Source: Clostridium septicum
GTDB lineage: Bacteria > Bacillota > Clostridia > Clostridiales > Clostridiaceae
Reading direction: 5' to 3'
Assembly: GCF_003606265.1 (NCBI RefSeq)
Contig: NZ_CP023671.1
Span: 2,976,001 to 3,040,000, forward strand
Length of the DNA stretch: 64,000 bases
The translations under genes were made by a program, and so were the position numbers. Below the pieces are notes generated by a model. It saw only the letters and a list, made by a program, of their open reading frames with translations, made no database searches and had not been told where the DNA came from. Position 1 is the first letter of the stretch. Each line of letters starts with the position of its first letter. This document shows, piece after piece, positions 54,848 through 64,000 of this stretch.

Positions 54848-56275
54848 TTATTTCCATTCTTCAACTTCATCTCCTAATTCAGGAATAGATGAAGATTTAA
54901 ATATTGGATCTTTTCCTTCTTTTCTTTGTTTATTATAGTCAGCTAATGCTTTAAATGCTATTTTACCAAGAAGTAGTATAGCTATTAGATTTATTATAGC
55001 CATAAGTCCCATAAATACATCAGCTAAATTCCAAACTATATCCATACTAACTAATGAACCAAAGAATACCATTAAACCAACAGATAATCTATAAACTAAA
55101 ACATATATTTTTTTATCTGTTATAAATGAAATATTTGCTTCACCGTAATAGTAATTTCCAACTATTGAACTGAAGGCAAATAGTAATATACAAATTGATA
55201 CAAATATTCCTCCAAAAGGACCTAATTGTGAAGTAAGTGCCATTTGAGTAAGTTGGATACCTTTTACAGAACCATCAAGTGGTACACCAGATAGAAGAAT
55301 AATAAATGCTGTACAGCTACAAATTATAATTGTATCAGTAAATACTCCTAATGTTTGAATTAAACCTTGTTTAACTGGATGTGATACAGTTGCAGTAGCG
55401 GCAGCATTAGGCGCAGATCCCATACCAGCTTCATTAGAGAATAATCCTCTTTTAACACCTTGTAATAAAACAGGATTTCCTTTTTTAATAATTTGTAATA
55501 AAGCAGCACCAAGACTACCACCAACTGCTTGGTTTATACCAAATGCATTATCGAAAATCATTTTTAAAACTCCAGGTAGTTCAGAGAAGTTTATTACTAC
55601 TATAAATAAAGCAACAGCTATATATGCAACAGCCATTATTGGAACAAGAATACTAGAAACATTTGCGATTCTGTTAACTCCACCAAATATTATAATAACT
55701 GTTAATAAAGTAAGTATTATACCTAGAACTGATCTATTAAATCCAAAAGACTCATTTAATGCAAGAGTTATAGTGTTTGCTTGTACAGAGTTAAATACAA
55801 GTCCAAATGTTATAGTTATAAGTATTGCAAATAATACACCCATCCATCTCTTTTTAAGTCCTTTTTCCATATAATAAGCAGGACCACCTCTAAATGAGTT
55901 ACCATCTTTTACTTTATAAATTTGAGCTAAAGTAGATTCAATAAAACTAGATGAAGCTCCAATTAATGCAATAAGCCACATCCAAAATATTGCTCCAGGA
56001 CCACCTATTGCAAGTGCAGTAGCTATACCAGCTAAATTACCCGTACCAACTCTTGAAGCAGTACTAATACAAAAGGCCTGGAATGATGAAACAGAGTGTT
56101 CGTGTTCTTTTGAACTTCCTTCACCTAAAAGTTTAAACATTTCTTTAATATTTGTAAATTGAACAAATTTTGTTTTAAAAGTAAAATATATTCCACTAAC
56201 GATTAACATGGCAATTAAGATATAAGTCCATAGGAAATCATTAATATTTAAAATTAATTTATTTATCAATTCCAT
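54848..56275 (-). CDS. sodium/alanine symporter (AGCS family)
   Basis: A 475-residue transporter with about ten helices. SRVGTGNLAGIATALAIGGP and GGPAYYMEKGL are the AGCS signatures; SNEAGMGSAPNAAATA is the central conserved stretch. It takes up alanine or glycine with Na+. AGGGGGAG precedes the ATG. A 280-base AT-rich gap upstream (56276-56520) holds only promoter-like DNA. Confidence 0.92.
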   Translation of the reverse strand: MELINKLILNINDFLWTYILIAMLIVSGIYFTFKTKFVQFTNIKEMFKLLGEGSSKEHEHSVSSFQAFCISTASRVGTGNLAGIATALAIGGPGAIFWMWLIALIGASSSFIESTLAQIYKVKDGNSFRGGPAYYMEKGLKKRWMGVLFAILITITFGLVFNSVQANTITLALNESFGFNRSVLGIILTLLTVIIIFGGVNRIANVSSILVPIMAVAYIAVALFIVVINFSELPGVLKMIFDNAFGINQAVGGSLGAALLQIIKKGNPVLLQGVKRGLFSNEAGMGSAPNAAATATVSHPVKQGLIQTLGVFTDTIIICSCTAFIILLSGVPLDGSVKGIQLTQMALTSQLGPFGGIFVSICILLFAFSSIVGNYYYGEANISFITDKKIYVLVYRLSVGLMVFFGSLVSMDIVWNLADVFMGLMAIINLIAILLLGKIAFKALADYNKQRKEGKDPIFKSSSIPELGDEVEEWK

Positions 56276-56524
56276 TCTTTCTCCCCCTTAAAATTTATCT
56301 AAATATTACTTATTAAATAACTTATTTACTATAGATATTTTATAATAGTATTTGAAAATATGCAAGAAAAAAAATCATTTAATTCATAAAAATATTTTTT
56401 TATGGTAAAAATCCCTATATATTAGTGTATTATAAGGGAATGATGAAGTGATAACTGACAACTTATTCAAAAAAATAGGTGATATATTAATACTTTTTTT
56501 ATAATAATTCTTATGGAAATAAAA

Positions 56525-56552
56525 AAAGAGCTAGAATTTTCTAGCTCTTTTT
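56525..56552 (-). terminator. terminator of the penicillin-binding protein gene
   Basis: Stem AAAGAGCTAG/CTAGCTCTTT with T-rich flank on the minus strand. Confidence 0.85.
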
Positions 56553-56554
56553 GT

Positions 56555-59161
56555 TTAAAACATTAAATTACATAAAGTTCTTAATGACATTAATGGATTA
56601 GTATTAACGACATTAGTATTTCTTTGGTTATTTCCATTGTTATTATTATTGTTGTTGTTGTTGTTGTTACTGTCGTTATTGGAATTATTATTGTTACTAT
56701 CGTTATTACTGTCACTATTAGAATTATTACTATTACTATTATTGTTATTTCCGTTAGTATTAGAATTATTATTGTTACTATTATTGTTATTATTAGGTTT
56801 TTCTTGAGGAGTTTGTACTTCTGCTTTTGTATCATCTTTTTCAGTTGGTAATATATATTGATAGTCTGCTGTTCCTGAATAAGGTCTCTCTTTTCTTATA
56901 AATACTCTATTCTCAATTAATCCTTTTGGTGTATTTTCAGTAGCTAATTTATTATTGTTTCTATTTACTTTGGCTGTAACATGAACATCACATACACCAG
57001 TAGGTTCTGTACCTTCTATAAATAATTCATTATGGACTCTAGAACCCCTTTGGTCTCTTGTGCAAAGATCAGTAGGTTTTTTACCAGAATCTTTACAAAC
57101 AGACACACTTATAATTCCATCAGGTCTTGATGAAATTTCTTTAGGCTCTAATCCTTCATGTATAGGTGCCATAACTTTACCCCATAATGATGCGGCAGAT
57201 GAACTATAGCTAGCACCACCCATAGGTCTATGGTTATCATATCCTATCCAAACAGCTCCTGAATAGTAAGGAGTAAGACCCTCAAATAAAAAGTCTGTTA
57301 CATGTTCAGTAGTACCAGTTTTACCTATTACAGGTATATCACTAAATTTTGCGTTAGCTCCATCGAAAGTAAGAGGTCCTTTTAATAACTCTTGCATAAT
57401 ATAGGCAGCTTGAGGGGAAAATACTTGAGTCTGTTTTGGTTCAGATTCTAATATAACTTTTCCCGTAGCATCAACAACTTTGGTGTATAGTCGAGGTTCA
57501 GTATATATACCATTATTACCAAATGTACCAAATGCAGATGATAAAATGTAAGAATTACCACCCTCGTTAGAATCATTAGATTCACCTAAAGCTAAAGTTG
57601 ATAAAGTGGTATTTTCATCATAAACTAAACCAAGTTTTTTTGCATAAGCTAAACCAGTTTTTGTTCCAATTGTATGTTCTACTATAACAGTAGGTACATT
57701 TTTAGATAATGCAAGTGATTCACGTGGAGTAATTAAACCATCAAATTTAAAGTTCCAGTTATTTGGACTGTATCCACCATATTGATCACCAATTGAAGAT
57801 GGCAATGGAGCATCATCTATAACTGTTGCAGCTGTAAATTGCTTAGTATCGATAGCAGGACCATAAACAGTTAAAGGCTTAGTTGTAGATCCAATGGATC
57901 GTAATATATCGTAAGCTCTATTAGTTGATCTTGCAGGCTGCTTACCTCTACCACCTACTAATGCTTTAACTTCACCGGTTCTATAGTCTGTTATTACTGC
58001 AGAGGCTTGAAGTAAAGGAACATTATTTTCATCAAAATCCTCAGGGTTTGCGTATTGATCAATAGAAAGATTTTCTCTTTGATCTAATATTGCTTGAGTA
58101 GAATCTTGAATTTTTCTGTCCATAGTAGTATATATTTTTAAACCACCATTAACCATAAGTTTTGAAATTTCTTCATCAGTATACTTATACTTTTCCTTTA
58201 AATCACGTTTAACTTGATCTACAGCTGGGTAAGCAAACCATTCATAATTTAATGAATAATCAGCTTCAGATTGAGAGAAAGCAAATTTATTGTTATCTAC
58301 AAATGCATATGCATCATCGTATTCTTCTGTAGTTATATATTTTAAATCCCTCATTTTCATAAGAACAGCTTTTGTTCTATTAAGATATCTGTCAGGATTT
58401 TCTTTATTTTCAGGGTTATATGGACTATAAGATGTTGGAGCTTGTGTAAGGCCAGCAATAAATGCACATTCAGGAAGTGTTAAATCTTTTGCTGGTTTTT
58501 CAAAGTAATAACGAGAAGCAGCTTCTACACCATAAACTAATCCTCCTAAAGGAATAGTATTAAGGTATGCTTCTAAAATTTGATCTTTAGAAAGTTTTGA
58601 TTCAAGCTTTAAAGAAAGATAAATTTCTTTAACTTTTCTTTCTATAGTAGTTTCGTTAGTTAAAACAGTATTTTTAATAAGTTGCTGAGTAAGAGTTGAA
58701 GCACCGTGAAGGCCACCTCTACCAGTAACTATATAGACTACATCTCTATAAAGAGCGCCTAATATTCTTTTAATATCAATACCTTTATGTTCATAAAATC
58801 GCTCATCTTCTATTGCAACATAAGCATTTCTTAGATTTTCTGGCATATTTTCAAACTTAATAATATATCGTTCTTCTTCAGTTGGAAGATTATCGATATA
58901 TTCTCCATTATTATCGTAAAGCATTGAAGGTTGACTTAAATTTAATATTGAATTGACGTCAAGTGGCGGAGCACTTTTTATAATTGCAAAAATATAGCCT
59001 AATCCTATAACAGAAAATAATAGAAGGACTATTAGCATTCCTAAAAAAATCCTTTTAAAAATTTTTTTATATTTAGATTGGCTTTTTTTGCTATTATTTT
59101 TTTTGTTTGTTTTATTTTTAGCTTGGCTTATATCATGTTTAGAATCGTTTTTGTTAGCCAT
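56555..59161 (-). CDS. class A penicillin-binding protein (PBP1A), bifunctional
   Basis: About 868 residues: Lys-rich cytoplasmic start, one membrane helix (IFLGMLIVLLLFSVIGLGYI), a GT51 glycosyltransferase domain (EDERFYEHKGID, GGLHGASTLTQQLIKN) and a transpeptidase domain with SxxK in SIGSTTKPL, SxN in LSKNVP and KTG in GKTGTTEHV. It polymerises and crosslinks peptidoglycan. The last 100 residues are almost only Asn and Ser with a few Gly/Thr, ending in a short hydrophobic stretch. ATG 59161 follows GGGAGG; an upstream start is unlikely. Confidence 0.93.
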   Translation of the reverse strand: MANKNDSKHDISQAKNKTNKKNNSKKSQSKYKKIFKRIFLGMLIVLLLFSVIGLGYIFAIIKSAPPLDVNSILNLSQPSMLYDNNGEYIDNLPTEEERYIIKFENMPENLRNAYVAIEDERFYEHKGIDIKRILGALYRDVVYIVTGRGGLHGASTLTQQLIKNTVLTNETTIERKVKEIYLSLKLESKLSKDQILEAYLNTIPLGGLVYGVEAASRYYFEKPAKDLTLPECAFIAGLTQAPTSYSPYNPENKENPDRYLNRTKAVLMKMRDLKYITTEEYDDAYAFVDNNKFAFSQSEADYSLNYEWFAYPAVDQVKRDLKEKYKYTDEEISKLMVNGGLKIYTTMDRKIQDSTQAILDQRENLSIDQYANPEDFDENNVPLLQASAVITDYRTGEVKALVGGRGKQPARSTNRAYDILRSIGSTTKPLTVYGPAIDTKQFTAATVIDDAPLPSSIGDQYGGYSPNNWNFKFDGLITPRESLALSKNVPTVIVEHTIGTKTGLAYAKKLGLVYDENTTLSTLALGESNDSNEGGNSYILSSAFGTFGNNGIYTEPRLYTKVVDATGKVILESEPKQTQVFSPQAAYIMQELLKGPLTFDGANAKFSDIPVIGKTGTTEHVTDFLFEGLTPYYSGAVWIGYDNHRPMGGASYSSSAASLWGKVMAPIHEGLEPKEISSRPDGIISVSVCKDSGKKPTDLCTRDQRGSRVHNELFIEGTEPTGVCDVHVTAKVNRNNNKLATENTPKGLIENRVFIRKERPYSGTADYQYILPTEKDDTKAEVQTPQEKPNNNNNSNNNNSNTNGNNNNSNSNNSNSDSNNDSNNNNSNNDSNNNNNNNNNNNGNNQRNTNVVNTNPLMSLRTLCNLMF

Positions 59162-59265
59162 CGGTTCCTCCCTCATAAATCTATATTTAGTAAATTAAAA
59201 TAAATATTATAGAATATTATAGCATATTTATATAAAGAGTAAAATAATAACTCTAAAAGGTGAAT

Positions 59266-59922
59266 ATGAACTATTATACAAAAAAATCAAAAAAACATAT
59301 TGAAATAAGGCATAAAAAGTTTATAGTGGTTATTATTGCCATATTTTTTCTTTTTAATTCTTTACTATATTTTTTCGGTAAAAGCATTCTACCAGCTGTA
59401 ATAAAAATAGCAGAAATGGAGATGAAAAGGGAAGCCACAGATATAATTAATGAAACAGCCCTTGATATTTATTCCAAAGAATTTAATTATGATGAAGCTA
59501 TGATAATAGAGAAGGATAAAGAAGAGAATATTACAATGGTAAGGGCGGATACTGTAAAGCTAAATGCTCTTTCTTCTAGATTAATTTTGGAGAGTAATAG
59601 GAGATTAGAAAATTTAGAAACGCTAGGAGTAGAAATTCCAATTGGATATATGACTAATAATTCAGTAATTCATAACTTAGGACCGAAGATAAATATAAAG
59701 ATGGAGCAGGTAGGAAATATAACAAGTAGTTATGAATCTGTATTTGAAAGTGCTGGTATAAACCAAACAAGACATAAAATATATTTAAATGTAAAATTAA
59801 ATATGAGAGTAATAATACCTTTAAATAGCCAGGAGATAGAAATTATATCTCAAATACCTATAGCAGAAACTATAATAGTTGGTAAAATACCTAATACAGC
59901 AATTGAATTTAATAAACCTTAA
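59266..59922 (+). CDS. yunB: sporulation protein YunB
   Basis: A 218-residue protein with one N-terminal helix (FIVVIIAIFFLFNSLLYFFG). The outside part has VRADTVKLNALSSRLILE, VEIPIGYMTNNSVIHNLGP and IPIAETIIVGKIP, as in YunB, made in the mother cell during Bacillus sporulation. ATG 59266 follows AAAGGTG; the GTG at 59260 overlaps that site. Confidence 0.85.
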   Translation: MNYYTKKSKKHIEIRHKKFIVVIIAIFFLFNSLLYFFGKSILPAVIKIAEMEMKREATDIINETALDIYSKEFNYDEAMIIEKDKEENITMVRADTVKLNALSSRLILESNRRLENLETLGVEIPIGYMTNNSVIHNLGPKINIKMEQVGNITSSYESVFESAGINQTRHKIYLNVKLNMRVIIPLNSQEIEIISQIPIAETIIVGKIPNTAIEFNKP

Positions 59923-59937
59923 GAAGTAAAGTATAAT

Positions 59938-59970
59938 AAAAAGCAGCTAATAAAGTATTAGTTGCTTTTT
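59938..59970. terminator. terminator between yunB and hpt
   Basis: A 14-bp stem (AAAAAGCAGCTAAT) with one G-T pair and a T run; lies between convergent genes. Confidence 0.85.
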
Positions 59971-59996
59971 ATTAATAAAATTATGTGAATTTCAAG

Positions 59997-60527
59997 TTAG
60001 CTTTCCCAGTTAAACACATAAGGAACATTTCTATAAAAACTTTCATAATCTAATCCATAACCAACTACAAATAAATCTTCTATTTCAAAACAGCAGTAGT
60101 CTGGTGTAAGATTTACTTTTCTTCTTGAAGGTTTATCTAATAATACGCAAGTTTTAACTGAGTTTGCACCACGGCTTTTAACATAATTTATAACAAAATC
60201 CATAGTATATCCTGTATCCATTATATCATCAACTATTAATACGTCCCAACCTTCTATATTATCAGGGATATCGTTAACAACTTTAACCTCACCAGTACTA
60301 TGTTCACCATGACCATAGCTAGAAGTTGTCATAAAACCAACTTTAGCTTTACAATCTAATGCTCTAAACAAATCAGCACCAAATACAAAGCTTCCTCTAA
60401 GTAGAGGTAGAACATAAAGTTTCTTATTTTTATATTCTTCAGTTATAATTTTTCCAAGTTCAGATATTCTAGTTTTTATTTGTTCTTCTGTAAAAAGTAT
60501 GTTACGTTTTTTATTTTCCATATCCAT
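59997..60527 (-). CDS. hpt: hypoxanthine phosphoribosyltransferase
   Basis: A 176-residue purine salvage enzyme making IMP/GMP from hypoxanthine/guanine and PRPP. The PRPP motif is VLIVDDIMDTGYTMDFV; LPLLRGSFVFGADLFRAL and FVVGYGLDYESFYRN are further family motifs. GGAGGG precedes the ATG. Confidence 0.94.
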   Translation of the reverse strand: MDMENKKRNILFTEEQIKTRISELGKIITEEYKNKKLYVLPLLRGSFVFGADLFRALDCKAKVGFMTTSSYGHGEHSTGEVKVVNDIPDNIEGWDVLIVDDIMDTGYTMDFVINYVKSRGANSVKTCVLLDKPSRRKVNLTPDYCCFEIEDLFVVGYGLDYESFYRNVPYVFNWES

Positions 60528-60660
60528 GATTGACCCTCCAAAATCTAGTATTTTAAAGCATAATGCCGTATTTACAATATTTAATTAATAGTATAAAATT
60601 ATATGAAAGTTGTCAAGTATATATAGTAGACCAAAATAAAGAAAATGAGGTATGTAATAA

Positions 60661-62457
60661 ATGATATATGGAAATATAGAGGGCGTTAAAAAGTGCTTTT
60701 TAGATGAACTTGAAAATCTTTATAGAGTTAGAGTTCTTAAAGATGAAGTTTTTAGTATTGAAATTTTAGAAACGATAACACGTGTATCTACTATTTTAGA
60801 AAGAGAAATAAGTGTTGGAGTAGATAGAAGAGGAAAAGTGGTTTCAGTTGCTATTGGAGATTCAACTTCAGTTGAAATAGCGATGATTGATATAAAGGAA
60901 AAAAGATTATCAGGAGTAAGAATTATACATACACACCCAAATGGAATATGTAATTTCTCAGCTCTAGATTTAACAGCATTATTAAAGTTAAAATTAGATG
61001 CTATAGTTGCAATTGGTATTTATAGCGGAAAAGTAATAGATTGTTCTTTAGGTATGCTAACAATAACTGACGATATGTTAGATTATGAGGAAAAGGATAA
61101 TCTTTCAGTTAATGAAATTCTTTCAATAAATATTTTGGATAAAATTCAATATATAGAAAGCTTAATAAAAGAAAAAGATGTAGTAGAAGAGGATGAAGAG
61201 AAGGCTATATTAGTAGGCTCTGATACTAAAGAAAGTTTAGAAGAATTAAAAGAACTTACAAAAGCTTGTGATATACCTGTTTTAGATATGATTTTTCAAA
61301 GCAGAAGTAAAATAGATCCAGCTTTTTATATAGGAAAAGGAAAGGTTTTAGAAATAGCGCATTTAAGGCAAACTGAACGAGCAAACCTTATTATTTTTGA
61401 TGATGAGCTTTCAGGTTCACAAGTTAGAAATTTAGAAGCTGCTCTAGGAGCTAAAGTTATTGATAGAACAACATTAATATTAGAGATATTTGCAAGAAGA
61501 GCGAGAAGTAAGGAAGCTAAAATTCAAGTAGAATTGGCGCAACTTAAATATAGATTAGGTAGATTACAAGGGCTTGGAACAGTGCTTTCAAGAACTGGTG
61601 GAGGCATTGGAACCAGGGGGCCAGGAGAGAAAAAGCTTGAAACAGATAGAAGGCATATAAGAGAAACTATATATGATTTAAACGCAGAGCTTAAGAAGAT
61701 AAAAAAAATAAGAGAAACTCAAAGAGAAAAGAGGAATAAGGAGAGTATTCCTAAAGTGTCATTAGTAGGGTACACTAATGCAGGTAAATCTACTTTAAGA
61801 AATAAACTTTGTGAAATAGCAGCTCAAAAGGAATCAAAAGAAAAGGAAAAGGTCTTTGAAGCGGATATGTTATTTGCAACATTAGATATTACAACTAGAG
61901 CTATTTTACTATCTAATAAGGGAGTAGTAACTCTTACAGATACAGTTGGGTTTGTAAGAAAACTACCACATGATTTAGTAGAAGCTTTTAAGTCCACTCT
62001 TGAAGAGGTTATATATTCAGATTTACTTTGTCATGTAGTGGATGTTTCTTCTAATTATGCTTTAGAACAAATAAAAGCTGTAGAAGATGTATTATCAGAG
62101 CTTGGAGCTAAGGATAAAGATACCATTTTAGTTTTAAATAAAATAGATAAAGCAACAGATGAACAACTAGATGTTATAAAAGATGCTGTAAAAGAATATA
62201 AAACAATAGAAATATCAGCTAAGGAAGGATTAAATTTAGAAGAGCTTTTAAAACTTATAGAAGAAAAACTTCCTTATAAAATGAAAAAATGTGAATATTT
62301 AATTCCGTATAGTAGAAGTGATATAAATTCATATCTTCATAGAAATGGAAGAGTTTTTGAGGAAGATTACAGAGATGAAGGAACTTATATGGTTGTTGAG
62401 GTAGATGATGAAACTTTTAATAAATCAAGTGAATTTATAATAAATGAAATAAAATAA
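60661..62457 (+). CDS. hflX: GTPase HflX with JAMM-like N-terminal extension
   Basis: A 598-residue protein. Residues 190-370 are the HflX N-terminal domain (FYIGKGKVLEIA, TGGGIGTRGPGEKKLETDRR); the GTPase has G1 GYTNAGKSTLRNKL, G3 DTVGFVRKLPHDLVEAF and G4 LNKIDKA. HflX rescues or splits stalled ribosomes. The first 180 residues are an extension; residues 90-103 read HTHPNGICNFSALD, an exact HxHx7Sx2D JAMM pattern. Ribosome binding site GAGGT. Confidence 0.9.
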   Translation: MIYGNIEGVKKCFLDELENLYRVRVLKDEVFSIEILETITRVSTILEREISVGVDRRGKVVSVAIGDSTSVEIAMIDIKEKRLSGVRIIHTHPNGICNFSALDLTALLKLKLDAIVAIGIYSGKVIDCSLGMLTITDDMLDYEEKDNLSVNEILSINILDKIQYIESLIKEKDVVEEDEEKAILVGSDTKESLEELKELTKACDIPVLDMIFQSRSKIDPAFYIGKGKVLEIAHLRQTERANLIIFDDELSGSQVRNLEAALGAKVIDRTTLILEIFARRARSKEAKIQVELAQLKYRLGRLQGLGTVLSRTGGGIGTRGPGEKKLETDRRHIRETIYDLNAELKKIKKIRETQREKRNKESIPKVSLVGYTNAGKSTLRNKLCEIAAQKESKEKEKVFEADMLFATLDITTRAILLSNKGVVTLTDTVGFVRKLPHDLVEAFKSTLEEVIYSDLLCHVVDVSSNYALEQIKAVEDVLSELGAKDKDTILVLNKIDKATDEQLDVIKDAVKEYKTIEISAKEGLNLEELLKLIEEKLPYKMKKCEYLIPYSRSDINSYLHRNGRVFEEDYRDEGTYMVVEVDDETFNKSSEFIINEIK

Positions 62458-62494
62458 AAATATAATATAAAAAGTACTTTATGGGGTTGATTAA

Positions 62495-63190
62495 GTGGGG
62501 AAAAAGCATAGAGATCCTGATTCAACACAAGGTGATGAGAATATTGTTGTAGAACAAAATATTCAATCCGTTGAAGGTGAGAATATAGCTCAAGGTTTTA
62601 ATAATAATTCTGAAAAAAATGCTAACACCACATCAGAAAGTACTGCAGGACAAGGGACATCTAATGCTAATAACACTACAACAGGAAGTACTACAGGAAA
62701 GAGCACATCAAATGATAGCACGACTCCTCAAGGAAAGACTTTAAATGAAAGGTTTAATAATATGTCTACATTAGTAGATAGGGTAAATGCCTTTCAAAAT
62801 AATATAGCTTCTTTAAATGTTGGCGGAGATGATGAAAGGATATTTTATGATAGAAAAATAAGGCCGTTGTTAGATGAAATGTTTTTTTTATCACAATCAG
62901 CTCAATCAATGGCTATAGCATCACAAAATATGCAATCTATAGCATTTGCTAAAAAGAAGCAAATTAAGCTACCCGTAGATTTAAGTTATGAAATAGTTAA
63001 AGAGATATATTGTATGTTTGAAATTTTAAAAAAGAGAAATTCTATATATAGAAGAATAATAGAAGACGATTTGGAAAGGTGTAATATGCCTTTTGATAAT
63101 TGTTATGAATCAAGTTTTTTAGATTTAGATGAAGAGTGTTTTAAAGATATGAAGAACTATTATAATAATTTTTACTGCGATGAAGATTAG
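62495..63190 (+). CDS. hypothetical protein with Ser/Thr/Asn-rich N-terminus
   Basis: A 231-residue protein. Residues 20-85 are low complexity (Thr, Ser, Asn, Gly). The C-terminal half is helical and charged with several Cys and a DDLERCNMPFDNCYESS segment. No signal peptide. The start is GTG 62495 with a poor site (TGGGG), 37 bases after hflX. Not recognised. Confidence 0.65.
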   Translation: MGKKHRDPDSTQGDENIVVEQNIQSVEGENIAQGFNNNSEKNANTTSESTAGQGTSNANNTTTGSTTGKSTSNDSTTPQGKTLNERFNNMSTLVDRVNAFQNNIASLNVGGDDERIFYDRKIRPLLDEMFFLSQSAQSMAIASQNMQSIAFAKKKQIKLPVDLSYEIVKEIYCMFEILKKRNSIYRRIIEDDLERCNMPFDNCYESSFLDLDEECFKDMKNYYNNFYCDED

Positions 63191-63210
63191 ACTTCAACGC
63201 AGTTTTTTTA
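63174..63210 (+). terminator. terminator after the 231-residue protein gene
   Basis: Stem CTGCG-TGAAG with CTTCA-ACGCAG (one bulge) overlapping the stop codon, followed by seven T. Confidence 0.8.
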
Positions 63211-63254
63211 TATAATGATTGTTATAGTACAATTTAAAGGGGAGTAGGATTAAA

Positions 63255-64000
63255 ATGGCAAAAGCAATAATTGATTATCAAAAAGCATTTAAGGAAATTA
63301 CTAATGTGTTAACTAAAAATGAAAATATATTATCTATATTTGTATTTGGAAGTATGGTTTCAGGAGATTTATGGGAAGAGTCAGATATAGATTTATTTGT
63401 TTTATGTAAAGATGAGTTTGATAAAGTTAGAGATGTATATTTAGAGTCGTTATCAATTCCTATTCATATTAAATTTTTAAGTAAAGAATCATTTATTAAT
63501 ATATATAATGAATCTAGCCAGAAAAGAGTGTTAAAAGATACACTATTGTCTTCAAAGTTAATATACTCAAAAGATAAAGATATAGACGTTATATATACTG
63601 ATATAAAGTATTTAACATTTAAGGACAAGGAAATATGGAATTTAGTGTATCTAGGTAAATTACTTAAGGATATTGGAATTTGTAAGAAATATTTACATAC
63701 TGGAGGGTTATATACTTGCTATGAAATATTGATAAGAGTTTTCGATAGTTATTCAAAATTATATTTAAACATGAATGGGCTTGTTGTAAGTAAAGATTCA
63801 TTAACTATGGCTTGTAATTTAAATGATTCATTTAATGAAAAGGTAAAAGATGTACTATTTAAAGAGTTTGATATAAATCATATAAATGAGGCTTTAAAAT
63901 ATATAGAAACATATGTAGATTTAAATTTAAAAGTAGCAGCAAAAGTCTTAATTGAATTTCTAGAAAATGAAAATAGAGCTTTAAGTTCATATGAAATAAA
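63255..64000 (+). CDS. nucleotidyltransferase domain protein (partial, runs off the window)
   Basis: At least 248 residues. The N-terminal minimal nucleotidyltransferase motif is FVFGSMVSGDLWEESDIDLF, with the GS and DxD residues needed for metal and nucleotide binding. The following helical part resembles the C-terminal helical domains of such proteins. Possible roles include nucleotidylation of a protein or drug. GGGGAGTAGG precedes the ATG; the 3' end lies outside. Confidence 0.75.
   Translation, partial: MAKAIIDYQKAFKEITNVLTKNENILSIFVFGSMVSGDLWEESDIDLFVLCKDEFDKVRDVYLESLSIPIHIKFLSKESFINIYNESSQKRVLKDTLLSSKLIYSKDKDIDVIYTDIKYLTFKDKEIWNLVYLGKLLKDIGICKKYLHTGGLYTCYEILIRVFDSYSKLYLNMNGLVVSKDSLTMACNLNDSFNEKVKDVLFKEFDINHINEALKYIETYVDLNLKVAAKVLIEFLENENRALSSYEI

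Noticed and set aside
56590-56851. Frames rich in Ile/Thr/Val over the PBP1A tail
   Set aside because: They arise from AAT/AAC triplet repeats read in other frames.
1-64000. CRISPR arrays, tRNA and rRNA genes
   Set aside because: No regularly spaced repeats, cloverleaf-like sequences or rRNA motifs were noticed on either strand.

Overview
The window is AT-rich DNA with the gene set of a spore-forming Clostridium (cluster I). Evidence includes MurT/GatD, DacF, YunB, CotF- and CotJC-type coat genes, strong AGGAGG ribosome binding sites and frequent TTG/GTG starts. I cannot fix the species from the sequence alone. No tRNA, rRNA or CRISPR array was seen.

Layout. 1-17.0 kb is ordinary chromosome: a PrmA-like methyltransferase, a flavin reductase, D,D-carboxypeptidase DacF, a polysaccharide deacetylase, MurT/GatD (lipid II amidation), an alpha/beta hydrolase, two tandem sensor histidine kinases without a response regulator, TspO, topoisomerase III, LrgA/LrgB and a membrane acyltransferase.

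17.04-36.09 kb: the gene for an NMT1/TauA-type ABC transporter lipoprotein is cut in two by an 18,028-bp element (about 17271-35298). Both junctions carry the dinucleotide GA. Twenty-base inverted arms sit symmetrically inside the two ends, and joining the outer flanks restores an unbroken 340-codon gene. The element carries a large serine recombinase beside its left end, an XRE repressor, an eroded ImmA/IrrE gene, and a four-gene leftward block (DUF4236/coiled-coil membrane protein, DEDDh exonuclease-BRCT fusion, two unknown proteins). It also carries scraps of phage regulatory, replication and tail-fibre genes, a lysis module (damaged UviB/BhlA and holin genes plus an intact amidase), IS1182-type and IS6-like insertions, spore-coat genes including a CotJC-type manganese catalase, and a SIR2-domain protein next to the right end. 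It looks like a deleted prophage that has kept its recombinase and collected cargo. While it sits there, the importer lacks its binding protein.

36.2-47.2 kb: the importer ATPase and permease, a TPR membrane protein, a degenerate transglutaminase-like protein, UppP, 6-phosphofructokinase and a beta-lactamase-fold protein without the usual serine. A gene graveyard (44.0-45.3 kb) with an IS256 insertion (9-bp target duplication) follows.

47.4-53.1 kb: a pyrimidine operon, pyrB-pyrI-pyrC-pyrF-pyrK-pyrD, behind a sigma-A promoter and a textbook PyrR-type attenuator. 53.1-64 kb: DUF948-like and YtxH-like envelope proteins, a PepSY-like protein, an alanine/sodium symporter, a class A penicillin-binding protein with an Asn-rich tail, YunB, hypoxanthine phosphoribosyltransferase, an HflX GTPase with a JAMM-like motif in its N-terminal extension, an unknown protein and a nucleotidyltransferase cut by the window edge.
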